A stretch of 11,890 nucleotides of DNA from CAJCIY01 sp036379355 (GCA_036379355.1 DASVGV010000042.1:1-11890); one strand, 5' to 3'. Positions 1 to 7,166 are shown, counted from the first letter of the stretch. The notes: generated by a model not told the origin, from the sequence alone. Program-made: numbers and translations.

Positions 1-434
1 TCCCAGTGCCCCGCGAGCAGCGCCAGGCGTATGTCGCCATGACCGACGTTGTGCACCGACGCGACCAGCGAACCCCCGGGCCGCAGCAGTCGCCGGGCCT
101 GGCGCAGGGACCCGCGGGGGTCGCGCAGCCGGCCCAGCACGTCGTCGTAGACGACGACGTCGAAGGACCCTTCCCCGAAGGTCTCGACGAGGTCGAGGCC
201 GTCCATGCCGGCCACGACGAGCTCCTCGAGCACGTCCTCGGCCTTCGCCGCCGCGGCCGCATCCTCCTCGACACCGACGACGGTGCACCCCCGGAGAGCC
301 AGCGCACGCGCCAGGTGCCCCGTCGCGCAGCCGAGGTTCAGGACGCGCTGGTCGGGCCCGACGAGCTCGAGGATGGCCGACGGGCTGCTGCCGGGTTCCA
401 CCGGCTCGTCGGCCTCGTCGACGCCCTTGCTCAT
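1..434 (-). CDS. Class I SAM-dependent methyltransferase, N-terminal part (runs off left edge)
   Basis: The first 144 codons of a methyltransferase are visible; the 3' end lies outside the window. The SAM-binding motif I is VLNLGCATGHLA (residues 31-42), the acidic turn after strand 2 is VGVEED (53-58), FDVVVYDDVLGRL (91-103) is motif II, and LLRPGGSLVAS (116-126) is the post-II helix and strand. NVGHGDIRLALLAGHW (129-144) resembles the segment seen in methyltransferases of surface-polysaccharide clusters, often fused to glycosyltransferases, so the full protein may be larger. The ATG at 434 is the first possible start after an in-frame stop, but it has no good ribosome binding site. A methyl group acceptor cannot be named; modification of the rhamnose-containing glycan is an inference from the neighbours. 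It lies 93 bases downstream of the SpoIID/LytB gene on the same strand and may be co-transcribed. Confidence 0.85.
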   Translation of the reverse strand, partial: MSKGVDEADEPVEPGSSPSAILELVGPDQRVLNLGCATGHLARALALRGCTVVGVEEDAAAAAKAEDVLEELVVAGMDGLDLVETFGEGSFDVVVYDDVLGRLRDPRGSLRQARRLLRPGGSLVASVHNVGHGDIRLALLAGHW

Positions 435-435
435 C

Positions 436-471
436 TCACGTCCCGTCCGTCCGGCAGGACCGGCCCGTCAT
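436..471 (-). other. Possible 11-codon leader ORF ahead of the methyltransferase
   Basis: An ATG at 471 follows a G-rich run resembling a ribosome binding site (CGGGGGGTAGCCGC) and opens an 11-residue frame, MTGRSCRTDGT, ending in TGA at 438-436. One base separates this stop from the methyltransferase ATG at 434. The methyltransferase has no clear ribosome binding site of its own, so reinitiation after this short frame is plausible. It could equally be chance in GC-rich DNA; the peptide resembles nothing I know. Confidence 0.2.
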
Positions 472-527
472 GCGGCTACCCCCCGAGAAGTATGCCAGCC
501 GGGCGGCCGCGAACCGTGTCGCGCCGG

Positions 528-2669
528 TCAGCCGAAGGTGAGCGCCCAGTCGCTCGTCGGCAGCGCGACCAGGGGGGTCGCGACGTGCGCCAGGAACGTG
601 CGGTAGGCCGAACCGCCCGACAGGACGTGCACCTCGGCGTGCTTGCTGGCCCCGTTGGGCAGCACGACGTACAGGTCCGGGACACCGGTGTCCGCGGACG
701 AGCCCAGCGCGTAGGTCGTCGTCGTGCCGAGCGCCAGGATCGTCGCGTCGTGAGCCGTGAACGTCTGGTAGCCGCTCTGCTCGGACAGCACGTGCACCTC
801 CGTCGCGCCCGAGCCGGTGGTTCCAGTGTCGTGAATCGCCACGAGGTCGCCGCTGCCGACCGCGTCACCGATGAGGTAGTCCCACCCCTGTCCCGCCGGG
901 GGTTCGACCAGAGCGGTGGCCGCGTGCGCCAGGAAGGTCGTGTACCCCGACGCGGCCGACAGCACGTGCACCTCGACCCGGCCGCTCCCCGTGCCGTGAT
1001 CGATGACGAGGAACAGGTCCTCGCGCCCGTCCCCGGCGTACGAGGCGAGGTGGACCTCGGGATGCTGCGACGCGGGCACCACGCCGAGTCCGGTGGCGAT
1101 GTGCGCCAGGAACACCGAGTAGTTGGACGCGGCCGACAGCACGTGCACCTCGACCCGGCCGGAGGCGCAGCCGCGCAGGCAGATCGCGTACAGATCCGGC
1201 TGCCCGTCCCCGTTGTACGGGGCGATGAGGTAGGTCCAGTTGCTCGTCGGGCGCTGCGGCATCCCGGTGATGTTGTGCCGCGTGTAGGTCTGGTAGCCGC
1301 TCGACGCCGACAGCGTGTGCAGATCCAGCCAGCCCGAGCCGGATCCGGTGGCGCGGATCGCGTACAGGTCGACGCCGGCGAGCTGCGGGTTCGGCGGTGA
1401 ACCGACCGGGAGGGTCCACCACTCGCTCTTGAGCCCGAGCGCCGTCCGGAACCCGGTGCCGCTCAGCGTGACGGTGCCACCCACCCCGGCGACCGTGACG
1501 CTGGTTGTCCGGCCGCCCCAGTCGCCGTTTCCGTCACGGCTGTTGACCGTGATCGACAGGGCGGAGCCCACACCCACCGCGGCACCGACCTGGGCGGCGG
1601 ACACCGTCGCGGTCCAGTCGTGCCCGCTGTTGGGGACGACGCCGTCGTACGGGTCGGGCTGCGCGGGGAGGTACGGCTCACCGCCGTTGCTCGTCCAGCC
1701 CCCGTCGGAGGAGGAGAACTGGGCGAGGATGGGCGTGCCGTTGTACAGCAGGATCTGACCGGCCGTGACCGCCACCGCGGCGTCGGTGGTCGGCGCCTCG
1801 TAGCTCTGGATCAGCGTCCCCGTCGCCGAGTAGGCGGCGATGCCGTTGTAGACCTGGCACTGGGTCGAGTCGCAGATGTCGTACGGGCTGCTGCTGGACA
1901 GCGAGTGCACGGTGTAGGTCCGTGCCGCCACCGCCTGGGCCTGGAGCGCCGCGGCCGGCCACGATGCCGGCGACTCGGACGGCGTCACGCTGCGCAGGTA
2001 GGACTCGAGCGGAACGCGGTCGACGGCGCGGACACCGCCGGTGCTCTGCAGGACCAGGTCCCCGCGATAGTCACGGACGGTGCCGTCGGCGCGCAGCGCG
2101 GACACGACGCTGTTGGCGCCCCGGAAGCCCATCGCGGCGGTGGTCGACAACCCGCCGGTCGGCGGGTACGGCTGCCACGCTCCCGACCAGAAGCCTTGCA
2201 ACGACTGGACTCCTGCGGTGGACAGCACGCGCCACTGCGAGACGGGTGCGCCGTTGACGTCGGTCGGCAGGACCTGCGGCGCCGGCTGGTCGTCCGCGAT
2301 GACGCTGAGCGCGCCACTGCGGGTGGTCGGGAGCACGGTGACGCCGCCGGTGACGCCGGTCACCGACACGCGGACGGTGGTGTTCGCGACCGTGCCCGTG
2401 GTGGTGCCGGGGTAGTAGAAGGCCAGAATCTGGCTGCTACTCAGACCTTGCTGTGCGGCGCCGTCGGCGCCCCATTGGGACATCCCGTGGCCGTGGCCGT
2501 AGCCGTGACCCGTGAACGCGTAGGCGCCGTTCACGGCGTAGTGGATCTCCGGTGAGGCTGCCCGGGACGGGCTCGCTCCCGTGGCCACCAGACACGCCGC
2601 CGTGACCGTTCCCACCGCCACCAGCGCGGTGACCGTCGGTCGGCGGCGGTGGTCCCGTCGTCGCAGCAT
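528..2669 (-). CDS. Secreted SpoIID/LytB-domain protein with C-terminal five-repeat propeller-like module
   Basis: This 713-residue protein has a signal peptide (arginine-rich start, hydrophobic core about residues 13-30, likely cleavage near SRA-AS at 35-39). Residues about 52-415 form a SpoIID/LytB domain: GHGYGHGHGMSQWGA (54-68), then SVTPSESPASW (227-237) with Glu232 aligning with the catalytic glutamate of SpoIID, QAVAARTY (245-252), a probable disulfide pair Cys266/Cys271 and SSSDGGW (319-325). SpoIID of Bacillus is a lytic transglycosylase acting on denuded glycan strands; in non-sporulating actinobacteria the exact reaction is not settled. Residues about 427-713 are five FG-GAP/VCBS-like repeats also found in the upstream amidase. 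Start ATG 2669 has a close GGGGAAGG site. It follows the amidase gene by 92 bases, suggesting one transcript. A role in cell-wall remodelling is well supported; substrate is inferred. Confidence 0.92.
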   Translation of the reverse strand: MLRRRDHRRRPTVTALVAVGTVTAACLVATGASPSRAASPEIHYAVNGAYAFTGHGYGHGHGMSQWGADGAAQQGLSSSQILAFYYPGTTTGTVANTTVRVSVTGVTGGVTVLPTTRSGALSVIADDQPAPQVLPTDVNGAPVSQWRVLSTAGVQSLQGFWSGAWQPYPPTGGLSTTAAMGFRGANSVVSALRADGTVRDYRGDLVLQSTGGVRAVDRVPLESYLRSVTPSESPASWPAAALQAQAVAARTYTVHSLSSSSPYDICDSTQCQVYNGIAAYSATGTLIQSYEAPTTDAAVAVTAGQILLYNGTPILAQFSSSDGGWTSNGGEPYLPAQPDPYDGVVPNSGHDWTATVSAAQVGAAVGVGSALSITVNSRDGNGDWGGRTTSVTVAGVGGTVTLSGTGFRTALGLKSEWWTLPVGSPPNPQLAGVDLYAIRATGSGSGWLDLHTLSASSGYQTYTRHNITGMPQRPTSNWTYLIAPYNGDGQPDLYAICLRGCASGRVEVHVLSAASNYSVFLAHIATGLGVVPASQHPEVHLASYAGDGREDLFLVIDHGTGSGRVEVHVLSAASGYTTFLAHAATALVEPPAGQGWDYLIGDAVGSGDLVAIHDTGTTGSGATEVHVLSEQSGYQTFTAHDATILALGTTTTYALGSSADTGVPDLYVVLPNGASKHAEVHVLSGGSAYRTFLAHVATPLVALPTSDWALTFG
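949..984 (-). repeat. 36-base perfect direct repeat, copy 1
   Basis: This stretch is identical to 1126-1161. It encodes the RVEVHVLSAAS core of repeat 3. Perfect identity over 36 bases, including third positions, points to a recent duplication or gene conversion between blades. Confidence 0.85.
1126..1161 (-). repeat. 36-base perfect direct repeat, copy 2
   Basis: This stretch is identical to 949-984 and encodes the same core in repeat 2. The two copies are 177 bases apart, exactly one repeat unit of 59 codons. Confidence 0.85.
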
Positions 2670-2674
2670 GCTTA

Positions 2675-2682
2675 CCTTCCCC
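2675..2682 (-). promoter_or_regulatory. Ribosome binding site of the SpoIID/LytB gene
   Basis: On the minus strand GGGGAAGG lies five bases before the ATG at 2669. It fixes that start and places the signal peptide at the protein's N terminus. Confidence 0.7.
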
Positions 2683-2714
2683 GTCGCGTCGGTGGCGAGA
2701 GTGTCGTCTCTGGT

Positions 2715-2738
2715 GCTTCGGCGCTCAGGGCGCGAAGC
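2715..2738 (-). terminator. Stem-loop between the amidase and SpoIID/LytB genes
   Basis: GCTTCG (2715-2720) pairs with CGAAGC (2733-2738), and CGC (2722-2724) with GCG (2730-2732), leaving one bulged base and a five-base loop. It is a strong hairpin in the 92-base gap, but no T run follows. It could be a weak or attenuating terminator, or a stability element that adjusts the ratio of the two wall enzymes. Function is inferred only from structure and place. Confidence 0.35.
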
Positions 2739-2761
2739 CTGAACTCAGGGTCGCGTCGCCC

Positions 2762-5044
2762 TCAGGACGCGAAGGCCTCCTGCCACACGGTGGGGTCCAT
2801 CTCCGGGAACCCGGTAGCGGCGTGCACGGCCCACGTCGTGTAGGCGGTCGCACCGTCCAGCGCGTGCACCTCGGCGTACCCGGAGCCGGTGTCCTGCTGG
2901 ATCAGGACGACGAGGTCCGGAACCCCGTCGCCGGTGAGGTCGACGACCTGGAACCGGGTGGTCGACGGCTGCGGCGCGAGCGGCAGGGCCTGGTGCAGCG
3001 AGAACGTCCGGTAGTGCGACGCCTCGGTCAGCACGTGCGCCTCCGCGTGACCGGAGGCGCCGCTGCGCGCTACCGCGACCAGGTCGCCGTACGGGGCACT
3101 GACCTCGAAGTCGAAGGTGCCCGGTGTCGAGGGACCCAGCGGGGTGGCCCAGTGGCCGAGGAAGGAGCGGTAGCCGCCGGCGGCCCCGAGGACGTGCACC
3201 TCGGTCATGCCGCTGCCGGTCCCGGCGAAGGCGATCGCGTAGAGATCTTCGGCGCCGTCGCCGCCGTAGGGACCGAGCGCGAACGCGAACTGGTCCGGGC
3301 TCACCGCCGCCAGCGCCGTGGCGATGTGCGCGACATAGGTCTGGTAGCCGGAGGCCGCCGACAGCACGTGGACCTCGACGTCGCCGGAGCCGGTGTCGTA
3401 CAGATGGACGGCGTACAGGTCGGCCGCGTGGTCGTTGTTGTACGAGGCGAGGAAGAACCGCCAGGAGGCGGGGTCGTCCACCGCGAGTGGGGTCGTCGCG
3501 TCGACCCCCGCGGTGTTCCAGGTGCTGGCACCGGTACGGGACTGGACGACCGCGTGGCCGCCGGACACCCCGATCTCGTACACGTCGGGGAAGCTCTTGA
3601 CCACGATCTGCTGCCTGAACGGCAGCGCCGAACCGGCCGTGATCGTGGCGGTGTACGTGCCCGGCACCAGGCGCCCCCCCGTCACCTCGGCTCCGGTGAT
3701 CGTCCCGGTGATGGAGCCGCCGGCGCCGGACGTGGTGGCCACCGCCGTCCCTCCCGCATCCGCCAGCGTGAACGTCCACGGCGACGGCGCGGTCAGCCCG
3801 GACGCGAAGGCGACCGTGGGCTGGCTCCAGGCCGCGGGCTGCTGCACCTGGACGCTCGGTTGGACGAGCGCCGTGCCGAGCCGCGCGCGCACCGCGGCAC
3901 GGATGGCCGGCAACAGGTCGTACGCCGCCTGCCCGGGACACGACGTCTGGTCGACGTCGCGGTGCCCGGAGATGACGTGCAGCGGCACGACCTGGCCGGC
4001 GGGGTACGCCGTGTCCGGGCCGCCGCCGGACACGAGCGAGGTCATGCCGGTCGGGTCGTCGTACGACAGGGAGAGCTTCCAGGCCAGGAGGTCCTCGAGC
4101 GCGTTGACCATCGGTGCGGGCGGCGTGACGGTCGAGAACGTGCCGAGCAGTGCGACGCCCGTGCTCATGGTGTTGAAGCCGCCGGCCTGGGCGCCTATGA
4201 CGGCCTTGGTGACCCCGCCGTACCGGCCCTCCCAGACCTGGCCGAAGCGGTCGACCAGGAAGTTGTAGCCGATGTCGCACCAGCCGTTGGACAGCACGTG
4301 GTAGGCGTAGATCCCGCGGATGATCGCCGGGACCTGAGCCGCCGTGTAGTCGTTGGTGCCGTCGGTGTGGTGGACGAACGCCACCTTGACCGTGGACGCG
4401 TAGTCCGGCGTGCCGCAGCCGGCGTTGCGGCTGCGCAGCGACTCGTCGGCGCCCCACTGGGCACGCGTGTAGATGCCCGGCTGGGACGGCGCCGCGGACG
4501 CCGCGTTCGGCGACCGGACCGTCCCGGACGGGTCCGCGTCCGCCGCGGACGTGCCCGGATCGATGAGGGTCACCCGAAGCCCGGCCGGCGGCGTCGCGGT
4601 GCCCACCACCCGCGTCTGGACCGTGTCTGCCGCGCCGGTGAACAGCGGCTCGCTGTGCACGACCGCGCCCTGGCGGGCGGCGCTGGCCGCGTCGGGCGAG
4701 CCGGGGCTCGGCGCGGCGTCCTCGGCGTCGACCGCGGTCCAGTCCGACCACGGGCCCGACCCGTCCCGGGTGCGCACCTGCACCTCGTCGGTCAGCGGCA
4801 GGCTGGCCGGCCACGAGACGCCGAGCGTGGAGAAGCCGGCTCCCTGCTGGGGCGCGGACGTCACGGAGGGGACGGCTCCGGCCGCGCGCGGCTGCGGGGC
4901 CGCGGCGAAGGCCGGGGCCACGGTGTGCAGCTGTGGCGCGACCGGGTGCGGGCGCGGCGCCGTCGCGGTATGCAGGACCGGCGCCAGCACCGCCGCGGGC
5001 GCCAGCAGGCCGACGGACAACAGGACGGTCGGCAGACGTCGCAC
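2762..5044 (-). CDS. Secreted PGRP-type N-acetylmuramoyl-L-alanine amidase with C-terminal five-repeat module
   Basis: This 760-residue protein starts with a signal peptide (hydrophobic 4-23, likely cleavage near 27-29). Residues about 55-165 are the beta-rich N-terminal region common in actinobacterial PGRP amidases (FSTLGVSW, VRTRDGSGPWSDW). The PGRP/amidase_2 domain spans about 189-390: start RAQWGADES, zinc ligands His225 or His226 (FVHHTDG), His361 (SGHRD) and Cys369 (TSCPG), and Tyr260 in DIGYNFLVD. All catalytic elements are present, so it should cleave the bond between muramic acid and L-alanine. Residues about 395-480 look like a FlgD-type Ig domain (GGRLVPGTYTATITA). Residues 484-760 are five repeats matching those of the downstream SpoIID/LytB protein. 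GTG 5044 is preceded by GGAGG at nine bases. It lies between rmlD and the SpoIID/LytB gene on one strand; wall remodelling linked to glycan assembly is the inferred job. Confidence 0.93.
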   Translation of the reverse strand: MRRLPTVLLSVGLLAPAAVLAPVLHTATAPRPHPVAPQLHTVAPAFAAAPQPRAAGAVPSVTSAPQQGAGFSTLGVSWPASLPLTDEVQVRTRDGSGPWSDWTAVDAEDAAPSPGSPDAASAARQGAVVHSEPLFTGAADTVQTRVVGTATPPAGLRVTLIDPGTSAADADPSGTVRSPNAASAAPSQPGIYTRAQWGADESLRSRNAGCGTPDYASTVKVAFVHHTDGTNDYTAAQVPAIIRGIYAYHVLSNGWCDIGYNFLVDRFGQVWEGRYGGVTKAVIGAQAGGFNTMSTGVALLGTFSTVTPPAPMVNALEDLLAWKLSLSYDDPTGMTSLVSGGGPDTAYPAGQVVPLHVISGHRDVDQTSCPGQAAYDLLPAIRAAVRARLGTALVQPSVQVQQPAAWSQPTVAFASGLTAPSPWTFTLADAGGTAVATTSGAGGSITGTITGAEVTGGRLVPGTYTATITAGSALPFRQQIVVKSFPDVYEIGVSGGHAVVQSRTGASTWNTAGVDATTPLAVDDPASWRFFLASYNNDHAADLYAVHLYDTGSGDVEVHVLSAASGYQTYVAHIATALAAVSPDQFAFALGPYGGDGAEDLYAIAFAGTGSGMTEVHVLGAAGGYRSFLGHWATPLGPSTPGTFDFEVSAPYGDLVAVARSGASGHAEAHVLTEASHYRTFSLHQALPLAPQPSTTRFQVVDLTGDGVPDLVVLIQQDTGSGYAEVHALDGATAYTTWAVHAATGFPEMDPTVWQEAFAS
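2765..3595 (-). repeat. Five-repeat FG-GAP/VCBS-like module of the amidase
   Basis: Repeats cover residues about 484-535 (divergent, DVYEIGVSGGHAVV), 536-593, 594-651, 652-703 and 704-760. The same EVHVLSAASGYxTYxAHxATAL core recurs. Repeats 3 and 5 keep GDGAED and GDGVPD. Repeat 2 has NNDHAAD. Repeat 4 is shortened to YGDLVAV, just as in the SpoIID/LytB protein. The count and the position of the short repeat match between the two proteins. Confidence 0.8.
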
Positions 5045-5053
5045 GCGCGAAGG

Positions 5054-5058
5054 CCTCC
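5054..5058 (-). promoter_or_regulatory. Ribosome binding site of the amidase gene
   Basis: On the minus strand GGAGG lies nine bases before GTG 5044. This supports the GTG start over a frame that extends further upstream. Confidence 0.75.
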
Positions 5059-5132
5059 GGGAACAGCGGGTCGGGGAGCCTCCGACTGTCCTCGACGGGC
5101 GCGTGAAAGGCCAGCCGCAACGCGCGATTGCC

Positions 5133-5150
5133 AGCAGAACCGAGCAGAAC
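5133..5150 (-). repeat. Tandem 8-base direct repeat upstream of the amidase gene
   Basis: On the minus strand GTTCTGCT occurs twice with start points ten bases apart (one helical turn), in the 129-base gap between rmlD and the amidase gene. Tandem half-sites at one-turn spacing are typical of OmpR-family response regulators, so a regulator site is possible. The motif itself matches no site I can name. Confidence 0.3.
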
Positions 5151-5173
5151 GTGGCGCTGCGGTCAGGTTCCTG

Positions 5174-6073
5174 TTACTCGCGGCTGAAGCCCGGGACGGC
5201 TCCGGGCGTGCGCCGCGCCTCGGCCAGCGCATCTCGCCACCGCGGCAGCGGCGTCAGGCCCGCCGCCGCCCACGCGCCGCTGTCGAGCACGCTGTACGCC
5301 GGGCGCGGCGTCCGGCTCGCGTACGCCGCGCTCGTCGTCGGCCGCACTCGCTCCCGGTCGAGCCCCAGCAGCGCGAACGTCTCGCGGGCGAGGCCGTACC
5401 AGGTCGTCTCCCCGCCGCCGGTCGCGTGGTAGGTCCCCGCCGGCGGCCGCGCCTCCAACAGCTCGAGCAGGCCGGCGGCGAGGTCGCGGCTCCAGGTCGG
5501 CGAGCCGCGCTGGTCGTCCACCACCTCGACCGTCTCCCGCTCGGCCGCGAGGCGGGCCATCGTGGCGACGAAGTTCTTGCCGGGTCCGTACACCCACGCC
5601 GTGCGCACGACCCAGCTGCTGTCGGGCAGCAGCTCCCGGACGGCCAGCTCCCCTGCCAGCTTGGTCCGGCCGTACGCGGTCTGCGGATCCGGTCGGTCCT
5701 CCGGCGTGTACGGCGGTCCCTGCGGCGGGCGGTCCCCGGCGAAGACGTAGTCGGTGGACACGTGCACGAGGGGAGCACCGGCCTGCGCGCAGGCGGCCGC
5801 GAGGTGGGCCGCGGCGGCGGCGTTCACGGCGTACGCCTCGTCCTCGTGGCTCTCCGCGCCGTCGACGTCGGTCCAGGCCGCCGCGTTGACGACGACCAGG
5901 TCCCCGGCCTGGGCCGCCTCGGCATCGACGGCCGCGTGGACGGCCGCCGCGTCGGTGATGTCCAGCTCGTCGATGCCGTAGGCGACCGACGCGCCGAACG
6001 CGGCCCGGCCGGGGGCCAGCGCCATCAGGTCGGTCGACAGCTGGCCGCCGGCGCCGGTGACCAGCAGACGCAT
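5174..6073 (-). CDS. rmlD: dTDP-4-dehydrorhamnose reductase
   Basis: RmlD reduces dTDP-4-dehydro-L-rhamnose with NAD(P)H to dTDP-L-rhamnose, the last step of the pathway. The 299-residue protein is full length for the family. It shows the Rossmann turn TGAGGQL (6-12), VNAAAWTDVDGAE (62-74), STDYVF (106-111), the catalytic YGRTK (Tyr134, Lys138), RTAWVYGPGKNF and the C-terminal RPAYSVLDS. The ATG at 6073 gives the standard MRLLVTGAGGQL start. A GTG at 6079, two codons upstream, would overlap the rmlA stop as GTGA and is an equally good start; either way translation is probably coupled to rmlA. Product dTDP-rhamnose would feed a wall glycan. RmlB and RmlC are not in the window. Confidence 0.93.
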   Translation of the reverse strand: MRLLVTGAGGQLSTDLMALAPGRAAFGASVAYGIDELDITDAAAVHAAVDAEAAQAGDLVVVNAAAWTDVDGAESHEDEAYAVNAAAAAHLAAACAQAGAPLVHVSTDYVFAGDRPPQGPPYTPEDRPDPQTAYGRTKLAGELAVRELLPDSSWVVRTAWVYGPGKNFVATMARLAAERETVEVVDDQRGSPTWSRDLAAGLLELLEARPPAGTYHATGGGETTWYGLARETFALLGLDRERVRPTTSAAYASRTPRPAYSVLDSGAWAAAGLTPLPRWRDALAEARRTPGAVPGFSRE

Positions 6074-6075
6074 GC

Positions 6076-7152
6076 TCACGGGGTGGCGACGCTCACGCGC
6101 GAGTGGTCCCCGAGCAGCAGGCGGTGCGCCTTGGGCAGCGTCTCGGACGGGACGATCTCCACGTCGCGGCCGATGAGCGAGTCCTCGAGACGGCTGATGT
6201 CGCTGATCGTGCAGCGCTCCAGCACGATCGAGTGCTCGATCTCCGTCCCCGTGATCGCGCAGTCGTGGTAGATCGACGTGAACGGGCCGATGTACGTGTC
6301 GACGATCTTCGTGTTCCGGCCGATCGCCGCCGGTCCGCGCACGGTCGAGCGGACGATCTCGGCGCCGTCCTCGACCACCACCCGGCCGATCAGCCGGCTC
6401 TGCGCGTCGACCGACGCCGTCGCCGCCACCGACGGCTCCACGGACTCGAGCACCTTGCGGTTGGTGTCGAGCATGTCGTCGAGCCGGCCGGTGTCCTTCC
6501 AGTAGCCGGTGACGAGGTGGCTGCGCACGTCGTACTGCTGGTCGATGAGCCACTGGATCGCGTGCGTGATCTCGAGCTCGCCGCGCGCCGACGGCTCGAT
6601 CGCGCGGACGGCGTCGTGTACGTGCGGCCCGAACATGTAGACGCCCACGAGCGCGAGGTCGCTGCGCGGGTGGGCGGGCTTCTCCTCGAGCCGCACGACG
6701 CTGCCGTCGGGCCCGAGCTCGGCGACGCCGAACTGCTCGGGGTGCTCGACCTTGGTCAGCAGGATCTGGGCGTCGTACCCGCCGCGGGCGAAGTCGTCGA
6801 CGAGATCACGGATGCCGCCGATGATCAGGTTGTCGCCGAGGTACATGACGAACGGCTCGTCGCCGAGGAACTCGCGCGCGATGACGACCGCGTGCGCGAG
6901 GCCGCGCGGCGCATCCTGGCGGAGGTACGTGGCGCGGATGCCGAGCGCGGACCCGTCGCCGACGGCCGCCCGGATCTCCGGCTCGGTGTCGCCGACGACG
7001 ATGCCGACGTCGGTGATGCCCGCGTCGCGAATCGCCTCCAGCCCGTAGAACAGGAGCGGCTTGTTCGCCACCGGGACCAGCTGCTTGGCCGAGGTGTGGG
7101 TGATCGGACGGAGCCGGGTACCGGCACCGCCGGCGAGCACGAGCGCTCTCAT
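6076..7152 (-). CDS. rmlA: Glucose-1-phosphate thymidylyltransferase, long form
   Basis: This enzyme makes dTDP-glucose from dTTP and glucose-1-phosphate, the entry to dTDP-rhamnose. Residues 1-240 are the nucleotidyltransferase fold: LAGGAGTRLRP (6-16), SAKQLVPVANKP (21-32), YLGDN with Asp107, LEEKP (155-159) and GYWKDTG (216-222). Residues about 245-358 are a hexapeptide left-handed beta helix (IGRNTKIVDTYIGPFTSIYH). At 358 residues it fits the long RmlA/StrD-type subfamily (about 355) rather than the usual 290-residue RmlA. StrD-type enzymes also serve other dTDP-sugars, so the rhamnose assignment rests on the adjoining rmlD. An ATG at 7152 gives MRALVLAGGAGTR; an upstream extension to 7257 has no family similarity. 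It is first in the minus-strand gene set and has a leaderless-type promoter. Confidence 0.92.
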   Translation of the reverse strand: MRALVLAGGAGTRLRPITHTSAKQLVPVANKPLLFYGLEAIRDAGITDVGIVVGDTEPEIRAAVGDGSALGIRATYLRQDAPRGLAHAVVIAREFLGDEPFVMYLGDNLIIGGIRDLVDDFARGGYDAQILLTKVEHPEQFGVAELGPDGSVVRLEEKPAHPRSDLALVGVYMFGPHVHDAVRAIEPSARGELEITHAIQWLIDQQYDVRSHLVTGYWKDTGRLDDMLDTNRKVLESVEPSVAATASVDAQSRLIGRVVVEDGAEIVRSTVRGPAAIGRNTKIVDTYIGPFTSIYHDCAITGTEIEHSIVLERCTISDISRLEDSLIGRDVEIVPSETLPKAHRLLLGDHSRVSVATP

Positions 7153-7160
7153 AGGCCGCG

Positions 7161-7166
7161 AGGCTA
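7161..7166 (-). promoter_or_regulatory. Candidate -10 box, leaderless promoter for rmlA
   Basis: TAGCCT on the minus strand ends eight bases before the rmlA ATG at 7152. That spacing puts transcription start at or within a base or two of the ATG. No ribosome binding site is seen, and no clear -35 box. The same hexamer precedes the TIGR03089 gene. Confidence 0.5.

Larger units (their letters stand above)
531..1391 (-). repeat. Five-repeat FG-GAP/VCBS-like module of the SpoIID/LytB protein
   Basis: Five repeats cover residues about 427-484, 486-544, 545-603, 604-658 and 659-713. The consensus is a calcium-loop-like GDGxxDLYAI, then TGSG, EVHVLSAASGYxTF, AHxATxL and a variable linker ending in a hydrophobic strand. 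Repeats 2 and 3 keep GDGxPD or GDGxED. Repeat 4 has only GSGDLVAI, losing the loop. Repeat 1 has no loop residues. Each repeat would form one four-stranded blade if the FG-GAP resemblance holds. Blades of this kind usually serve as binding or scaffolding domains. Confidence 0.8.

Noticed and set aside
6..1400. Long plus-strand open frame of 464 codons opposite the SpoIID/LytB and methyltransferase genes
   Set aside because: It spans two real minus-strand genes and their gap, is arginine/valine/glycine-rich and low in family resemblance, and reflects the GC-rich third positions of the opposite strand.
531..3595. The tandem coding repeats as a CRISPR array or mobile element
   Set aside because: The repeats are in frame, diverged and about 160-177 bases long with no constant repeat/spacer pattern; no transposase or terminal inverted repeats are present.
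2745..5120. Alternative minus-strand frame of 791 codons overlapping the amidase in another phase
   Set aside because: The amidase frame has a signal peptide, ribosome binding site, zinc ligands and repeats; the other frame is a shifted, arginine-rich reading of the same DNA.
2822..6271. Very long plus-strand frame of 1149 codons
   Set aside because: It covers the opposite strand of the amidase, rmlD and part of rmlA, all of which have clear conserved motifs. Its composition is the arginine-rich pattern of a shadow frame.
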